Source: Halpernia frigidisoli
GTDB lineage: Bacteria > Bacteroidota > Bacteroidia > Flavobacteriales > Weeksellaceae
DNA: 64,000 nucleotides
NCBI RefSeq assembly: GCF_900113805.1
Contig: NZ_FOQT01000001.1
Coordinates: 848,411 to 912,410 of the forward strand
Direction: 5' to 3'
Below the pieces are notes generated by a model. That model saw only the letters and a list, made by a program, of their open reading frames with translations. It was not told the origin of the DNA and made no database searches. Each line of letters starts with the position of its first letter. Position 1 is the stretch's first letter. This document shows, piece after piece, positions 59,565-64,000 of the stretch. A program made the position numbers and the translations under genes.

Positions 59565-60881
59565 TTAATTGTGTTTAAGAATTCTTTTTTGCTGCAATGA
59601 ATTAAACTTAGGATTATTTACATTTTTTAAATAATCAGTTAATGAAGACCGACTCATGCTGTCTTTGGCTAAATAAATTCTGCCGCCGTAAGTCTCCACA
59701 ATATCGTCCAGTTTTGATACTAATTTTGATAAATTTTTATTGACTTTAAAATCAAGCGCCAAAGTGTAACCTTCCATCGGGAACGAATTGTAGGCTTCTG
59801 AATTACTTTTTCCAAATAGTTTTAAAACCGCCAGAAACGAACCATTTCCACTTTTTGAAATAGTTTCCAGAATTTTTTTCATTCCTTCTTTTCCATTTTC
59901 TTTTGGAATTACCATTTGATACTGGATAAAACCAGATTTTCCATAGATTTTATTCCAGTCTTTAATAGCATCTAAAGGATAAAAAAAAGTTTCATAATCG
60001 ATGATATTTTTTAAAAATTTTGAACGTTGTTTAGCATAGAAAAAATAATTAAAAATCTTAACGCTTAAATTATTTAAAACAAAATCCGGAAAGAAAAACG
60101 GGACGACGGGCGAAAATTTCTTTTTAACCTCAAAAGGTTTTTCTCTGGCTTTTTGTGGAAGCTCGCTTAATAGAGCATGTTCGCCACGCATCATGATCGA
60201 TCTGCCGCTGTTTTTTCCTTTTTGAAGACAATCTATCCAGGCAACAGTGTATGTCCAATTTTTACTTTCTTCAAATAATGTAAAAATTTCATCAAGATTT
60301 TCAGCTTTTATGCTTTCCTGACGAATGTAGGAAGTTTCAATTTTTTTTAATTGAAATTTAGCACTTAAAATTATTCCTGTAAGTCCCATTCCACCGACAG
60401 TTGCCCAAAATAATTCCGCATTTTCGGACCGTGAACATTTTAATATTTCACTTCTTTCATTCATTAAAATAAATTCTATCACAAATTCGCAAAACGAACC
60501 TTCGAAATGGTGGTTTTTTCCATGGATATTTGCGGCTATAGCGCCACCAATTGTGATTAATTTAGTTCCAGGCGTTACATATAAAAAATATGATTGCGGC
60601 ACAGAAATCTCTAAAATTTCCGACAGTAAAACACCTGATTCACATTCTAAAATACCGTTAATTCTGTCAAAAGATATAAATTTATTTAATCTTTTAGTGG
60701 AGAAAATATGTTCAGCCAAAGAAGAATCTCCATAGCACCGACCGTTTCCACGTGCAATGATATCATTTTTTCCAGTGAGATAATCTTGTATATCGGAATA
60801 AGATTCGGCAGATCTCACTTCTTTCTCAAATACAGGAAAATTACCCCAATTACTCACTTTTTGAATAAAATTCTGCTGCAT
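59565..60881 (-). CDS. FAD-binding oxidoreductase, DprE1-like
   Basis: 438 residues from the ATG at 60881, which shares its A with the UbiA stop codon (TAATG). A longer frame to 60920 would overlap UbiA by 40 bases. It has the VAO-type FAD domain: IIARGNGRCYGDSSLAEHIF, then VTPGTKLITIGGAIAANIHG, FAD-contacting residues and a substrate domain with IQYQMVIPKENGKEGMKKI. In mycobacteria DprE1 oxidises decaprenylphosphoryl-ribose at C2'. The gene order UbiA-DprE1-DprE2 is the same here as for the arabinose donor. Confidence 0.87.
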   Translation of the reverse strand: MQQNFIQKVSNWGNFPVFEKEVRSAESYSDIQDYLTGKNDIIARGNGRCYGDSSLAEHIFSTKRLNKFISFDRINGILECESGVLLSEILEISVPQSYFLYVTPGTKLITIGGAIAANIHGKNHHFEGSFCEFVIEFILMNERSEILKCSRSENAELFWATVGGMGLTGIILSAKFQLKKIETSYIRQESIKAENLDEIFTLFEESKNWTYTVAWIDCLQKGKNSGRSIMMRGEHALLSELPQKAREKPFEVKKKFSPVVPFFFPDFVLNNLSVKIFNYFFYAKQRSKFLKNIIDYETFFYPLDAIKDWNKIYGKSGFIQYQMVIPKENGKEGMKKILETISKSGNGSFLAVLKLFGKSNSEAYNSFPMEGYTLALDFKVNKNLSKLVSKLDDIVETYGGRIYLAKDSMSRSSLTDYLKNVNNPKFNSLQQKRILKHN

Positions 60882-61765
60882 TATTTGTAATAAATTTGAA
60901 GTAAAAATGAAATTAACCAAAGCACAAGAGTGATTTGGATATAACGGTCTTTATATACAATTTTTGTTGGCGATTCCGTTTTATTATAAACTAAAGTCTG
61001 TTGTAAATATCTCAGAAAAGCAAAAACTACAAAAATAACTGTATAAAAAACGCGCGGATGAAAACGTTGCTGAACTTCCGGCGAAAGGGTAAACATTAAA
61101 TAGCAGACAATTGCCAAAGTAACGGAAATTGACAACGCAATGTCGGCGAACTGTACGTTGTAACCATCTAAAGCTTTCCTTGATTTCCCGGAGATTTGCG
61201 CATTTACAAGTTCACCACGTCTTTTTCCGAGCGCTAAAACTAATGCCAAAACGAAGGTTAGTAAAATAGCCCACTGAGAAATGTAAATTCCTGTAATGTA
61301 ACCTCCGGCTAACACGCGAAGAACAAAACCTACGGAAATAATACAAACATCTACTATTGCTACGTGCTTTAATTTGAACGTATAAGCGATATTCATCAAA
61401 AAATAGAATAAGATTATTACGCAAAACTTCCAGATATTTTGATGAAAATATAAAAATCCAAAATATTTTAAAGTGAAATCAAGAAGAATCAGGGAAGTTA
61501 AAAGATAAATTGCGTTTCTTTTCGAAATAACGCCGCTAGCCAAAGGCCGGTTTCTTTTTTCCGGGTGTTTTTTATCCTGCTCAATATCGCTGTAATCATT
61601 TATAATATATATTGAACTTGCAGCAATAGAAAATATGATGAAAGCAAAAATGCTTTTTACCAAGAGATCGCTGTTCATTACATTGCCGGAAAAAAATAGT
61701 GGCGCGAAAACAAAAAGATTTTTCACCCACTGCTCTATTCTCAGCAACTTTAAATATTTAACCAT
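60881..61765 (-). CDS. UbiA-family polyprenyl-phosphate phosphoribosyltransferase
   Basis: 294 residues with about eight to nine membrane helices. The metal-binding motif NDYSDIEQDKKHPEKRNRP matches the NDxxDxxxD of UbiA enzymes, preceded by LLRIEQWVKNLFVFAPLFF, a characteristic start of the decaprenyl-phosphate phosphoribosyltransferase group. It should join phosphoribose from PRPP to a polyprenyl phosphate at the inner membrane. It is the first gene of a four-gene leftward operon. Confidence 0.88.
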   Translation of the reverse strand: MVKYLKLLRIEQWVKNLFVFAPLFFSGNVMNSDLLVKSIFAFIIFSIAASSIYIINDYSDIEQDKKHPEKRNRPLASGVISKRNAIYLLTSLILLDFTLKYFGFLYFHQNIWKFCVIILFYFLMNIAYTFKLKHVAIVDVCIISVGFVLRVLAGGYITGIYISQWAILLTFVLALVLALGKRRGELVNAQISGKSRKALDGYNVQFADIALSISVTLAIVCYLMFTLSPEVQQRFHPRVFYTVIFVVFAFLRYLQQTLVYNKTESPTKIVYKDRYIQITLVLWLISFLLQIYYK

Positions 61766-61807
61766 TGTCTAAAATCAGCTGCAAAATTACTGATTTAAAA
61801 ATAAAAA

Positions 61808-61825
61808 AAACTGCCGAAGCAGTTT
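61808..61825 (-). terminator. Terminator of the OmpA-like lipoprotein gene
   Basis: AAACTGC (61808-61814) pairs with GCAGTTT (61819-61825), loop CGAA; the minus strand continues into T. It lies 26 bases past the stop at 61851. Confidence 0.82.
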
Positions 61826-61850
61826 CTTTATAAATATGTGACACTATTGT

Positions 61851-62543
61851 TTAGTTGCCATTATTTGCATCATTGATCATTGTTTGATTTGCCGTAATTG
61901 CAAATTCAACACGTCTGTTTTGTGCTCTTCCTGCATCAGAATCATTTGTTGCAATTGGATCCAGTTCACCTCTACCAACAGTTACCATTCTTGAACTTGC
62001 AAGACCTTTCGCAGACAAATAGTTTTTTACTGCTGCAGCTCTTTGAGCAGAAAGAGTCAAATTATAAGAATCTGTACCCGTGCTGTCTGTATATCCAAAA
62101 ATATTGATATTAGTATCAGGATTATTTGCAAGTACAGTAGCTAATTTATCTAAGTTGGCTTGAGCAAGTGACGTTAAATTTGAAGAATTGAAATTAAAAT
62201 TAACAGTATTTTCGCCTAAAGTAATTTTAATACCATCTCCCACTCTTTCCACTTCTGCACCAGGTAAAGTATCCTTGATTTCTTTTGCCTGCTTATCCAT
62301 TTTATTCCCGATCACATTTCCTGCAACACCACCAATTACGCCGCCTAAAACTGCACCAAGGGCACTATTTCCACCTTTTCCGATGTTATTTCCTAAGATT
62401 CCACCAAGAACAGCTCCACCAGCTGCACCGATTGCGGTTCCTCTCTGTTGGTTGTTAGAATTTTTTACAGCTTCACAACTTGATAAAGCTAAAGTTGCTG
62501 ATAAAAAAATCGCTGCAACGTTTGTTTTGTTAAATATTTTCAT
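61851..62543 (-). CDS. OmpA-family lipoprotein with glycine zipper
   Basis: 230 residues. Lipoprotein signal with LALSSC, then a glycine zipper (GTAIGAAGGAVLGGILGNNI, GKGGNSALGAVLGGVIGGVAG) of about 45 residues that can oligomerise in the membrane. The C-terminal 115 residues are an OmpA domain with NINIFGYTDSTGTDSYNLTL, SAQRAAAVKNYL and a final RRVEFAI, which binds peptidoglycan. It should fix the outer membrane to the cell wall. It lies just after a lipocalin-like gene on the same strand, 37 bases away. Confidence 0.93.
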   Translation of the reverse strand: MKIFNKTNVAAIFLSATLALSSCEAVKNSNNQQRGTAIGAAGGAVLGGILGNNIGKGGNSALGAVLGGVIGGVAGNVIGNKMDKQAKEIKDTLPGAEVERVGDGIKITLGENTVNFNFNSSNLTSLAQANLDKLATVLANNPDTNINIFGYTDSTGTDSYNLTLSAQRAAAVKNYLSAKGLASSRMVTVGRGELDPIATNDSDAGRAQNRRVEFAITANQTMINDANNGN

Positions 62544-62580
62544 AATTTTAATTTTAATTGTTATAGTATTGAAAATGAAC

Positions 62581-63060
62581 TTACTTCATTGACGTTCTCT
62601 GGAAATTGTAAGTTACTTTCACATTTTGTCCTTCAAAAGGAATATTTTGCTGTAAACTAAACTGATCAGTAGATTGGTTTAATAAATCTAAAGCATATCC
62701 TGAAGTTACATTTTTAGCTTTCGTACCGTCAACTAATTTTTTAAACATAAATTGGTTACCTGATATCACATCAATTTTTATTGGTTGTGAAACTGTCGGG
62801 CAAGAACCTCCACCATTGATTGTGTAAGCTCCGGAATAGTTATTTGGAATAAATCTCCAGTTACTTCCTACGAAGCACGATGCATCAGCATTCTCGTCAA
62901 AAGGTTTTATTTTAAAAGATTTATCATAATCTATACTGGTAATTTGCCAATCCCCTTTCATTTTCAGAAATTCTGCGCGGTTGGTTTGTGCCATTTTTGC
63001 CGTAGAACAAGATGTTAACGCAAATACAGAAACAATCCCTGTGAGTAATAAATTTTTCAT
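62581..63060 (-). CDS. Lipocalin-like lipoprotein
   Basis: 159 residues. Lipoprotein signal (VFALTSC), then one compact beta domain with LKMKGDWQITSIDYDKSFKI, WRFIPNNYSGAYTING and VKVTYNFQRTSMK at the end. This is the bacterial lipocalin-like/META-like pattern; the barrel often binds small hydrophobic molecules. It lies 37 bases before the OmpA-like gene and may be cotranscribed. No ligand can be read. Confidence 0.75.
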   Translation of the reverse strand: MKNLLLTGIVSVFALTSCSTAKMAQTNRAEFLKMKGDWQITSIDYDKSFKIKPFDENADASCFVGSNWRFIPNNYSGAYTINGGGSCPTVSQPIKIDVISGNQFMFKKLVDGTKAKNVTSGYALDLLNQSTDQFSLQQNIPFEGQNVKVTYNFQRTSMK

Positions 63061-63120
63061 TGTTTTATTTTTTGTTATTTACCATTTATTAAAAAACCGT
63101 GCCACAAATTTTAACAAAAA

Positions 63121-63140
63121 AAAATCCGGCAAATGCCGGA
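63121..63140 (-). terminator. Terminator of the S8 protease gene
   Basis: TCCGGC (63125-63130) pairs with GCCGGA (63135-63140), loop AAAT; the minus strand ends in a long T-run (63113-63124). Confidence 0.85.
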
Positions 63141-63161
63141 CTTTAAATTAAAATCAAATGT

Positions 63162-64000
63162 TTACTTTTTAACTTTCTTTTTTGCTTTTACTTTTTTTAC
63201 GCTGGTTTTGACCGAAGATTTTTTGTAAAAGTTATCATACGCATAAACTGCAGCTTTATAGGTGTCAATCACACCACCGGAAACAGATACTTTATCAAAC
63301 GTTTCTTCCGGCGCATCTTTAATTTCTGCATTAACTGTGGATTTATTTACAGTTTTTTCAAAAGATTCAATTAGTTGTGCGGGCGTTAAATTTGGCATAT
63401 AAGCTAATAGAATAGCAGCAGAACCAGCTACAACGGGTGATGCCATTGATGTCCCGGCCAAATACTGGTATTTACTACCTGCAACTGAAGAATAAATTTC
63501 TTTTCCCGGTGCAAAAACATCAACCATCTTTCCGTTGTAATTGGAAAAATCTGCACGCAAATGAGCATTGTCATTTGTGCTCGCACCAACAGTGATGACG
63601 TTATTTAGAAATGCTTTTTCATCGGTCTGTTTTTTAAAATTTGTTGGATAATTATCTTCTTTTTCAAGATCATCGTTGTCATTACCGGCCGCATGTACAA
63701 GCAAAACACCTTTATCCTGTGCATATTTAAAAGCTTCCCAAACTTTTTCTTTACCCGGCGAAACAGATTTTCCAAAACTCATGTTTACGATTTTCGCACC
63801 GTTATTAACAGCATAAAAAATACCATTGGCAATATCCTTGTCTCTTTCATCACCATCTGGAACTGCTCTGATTGTCATAATTTTCGCAACCTTACTCCCT
63901 ACACCATATTGAATCTCGCTATCATTTGGTTGACCTGCTATAATACCTGCAACGTGCGTTCCGTGCAAAGCGTCAGGACCTTCATAATGATTATTACCGT
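63162..64000 (-). CDS. Subtilisin-type (S8) serine protease, C-terminal part (cut by window edge)
   Basis: About 279 residues are visible; the frame is open to base 64000, so the N-terminus with signal and catalytic Asp lies outside. The catalytic His is in LHGTHVAG (around residue 12 of the visible part), the oxyanion Asn in HAAGNDNDD and the nucleophile Ser in GTSMASPVVAGSAAIL. The C-terminus ends in a Lys-rich tail (VKKVKAKKKVKK) with no sorting domain. It is probably a periplasmic or surface protease. The TTG at 63968 is an internal codon, not a start. Confidence 0.92.
   Translation of the reverse strand, partial: GNNHYEGPDALHGTHVAGIIAGQPNDSEIQYGVGSKVAKIMTIRAVPDGDERDKDIANGIFYAVNNGAKIVNMSFGKSVSPGKEKVWEAFKYAQDKGVLLVHAAGNDNDDLEKEDNYPTNFKKQTDEKAFLNNVITVGASTNDNAHLRADFSNYNGKMVDVFAPGKEIYSSVAGSKYQYLAGTSMASPVVAGSAAILLAYMPNLTPAQLIESFEKTVNKSTVNAEIKDAPEETFDKVSVSGGVIDTYKAAVYAYDNFYKKSSVKTSVKKVKAKKKVKK

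Noticed and set aside
60882-60920. Longer N-terminus of the DprE1-like protein from 60920
   Set aside because: It would overlap the UbiA gene by 40 bases; the TAATG junction at 60881 gives a natural coupled start.
1-64000. Prophage, integron, secretion-system or CRISPR locus
   Set aside because: I looked for integrases, phage structural genes, repeat-spacer arrays and cas genes across the window and found none.

Overview
The window looks like chromosomal DNA of a flavobacterium, most probably in the Chryseobacterium/Kaistella branch of Weeksellaceae. The grounds are: a very AT-rich sequence; promoters of the Bacteroidota type (TAnnTTTG at -7, TTTG/TTG about 19-20 bases upstream); no Shine-Dalgarno sequences ahead of genes; three secreted proteins with C-terminal type IX secretion (T9SS) sorting domains; a carboxypeptidase-regulatory-type TonB receptor; and family choices such as DUF2490, DUF1697 and a Y_Y_Y-type sensor kinase. 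The genus is an inference. There is no prophage, CRISPR array, rRNA or plasmid replication gene. Nearly all DNA is coding, and accessory DNA is limited to a toxin-antitoxin pair, one dead insertion sequence with decayed neighbours, and a few intergenic repeats.

Layout. 1-9.2 kb: start of an aldo/keto reductase (minus strand, cut by the window edge), then a plus-strand run: acyl-CoA thioesterase, copper-type P-ATPase with four small metal-binding modules, VOC protein, sirtuin, YggS, a sigma-54 activator lacking its DNA-binding domain, a MATE exporter and a GNAT-nitrilase fusion. 9.2-9.9 kb: a HigB/HigA-like toxin-antitoxin operon framed by two almost identical terminator hairpins. 10-18.2 kb: TonB receptor, KdsA, DUF1697 protein, GT-C-like membrane protein, MscS channel, DUF2254 protein, dihaem cytochrome c. 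18.2-22.2 kb: the two subunits of a 3-oxoacid CoA-transferase, separated by an ABC exporter on the other strand and a small lipoprotein. 22.5-29 kb: rplS with a structured leader, an M36 metalloprotease, rpsA, and a T9SS cargo protein.

29-33.4 kb: a DEAD-box-type helicase, then a zone of gene decay: an IS4-family transposase with one nonsense codon, a 5'-truncated membrane-protein gene, and a frameshifted SMP-30 lipoprotein gene. 33.4-43.3 kb: MerR regulator, helix-hairpin-helix repeat protein, secreted endonuclease I, SecG, two GT2 glycosyltransferases, RecR, a DUF389 protein and a ClC antiporter. 43.4-50.4 kb: a coherent molybdenum block on the minus strand (molybdenum hydroxylase large subunit, 2Fe-2S subunit and cytochrome c; then ModC, ModB, a di-Mop protein, ModA and a DUF2490 protein). 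It supplies both the metal uptake system and an enzyme that uses it.

50.6-56.1 kb: a large sensor kinase, its LuxR-type response regulator, and a 615-residue exported protein built around a repeated KGWDG/KGWNG motif that I cannot assign to any family. This is the best candidate here for something undescribed. 56.3-64 kb: two identical tRNA-Asp genes, thioredoxin, cysteine desulfurase, a four-gene operon resembling the DprE1/DprE2/UbiA route to polyprenyl-phosphoryl-arabinose, an OmpA-like lipoprotein, a lipocalin-like lipoprotein and the 3' part of a subtilisin-type protease.
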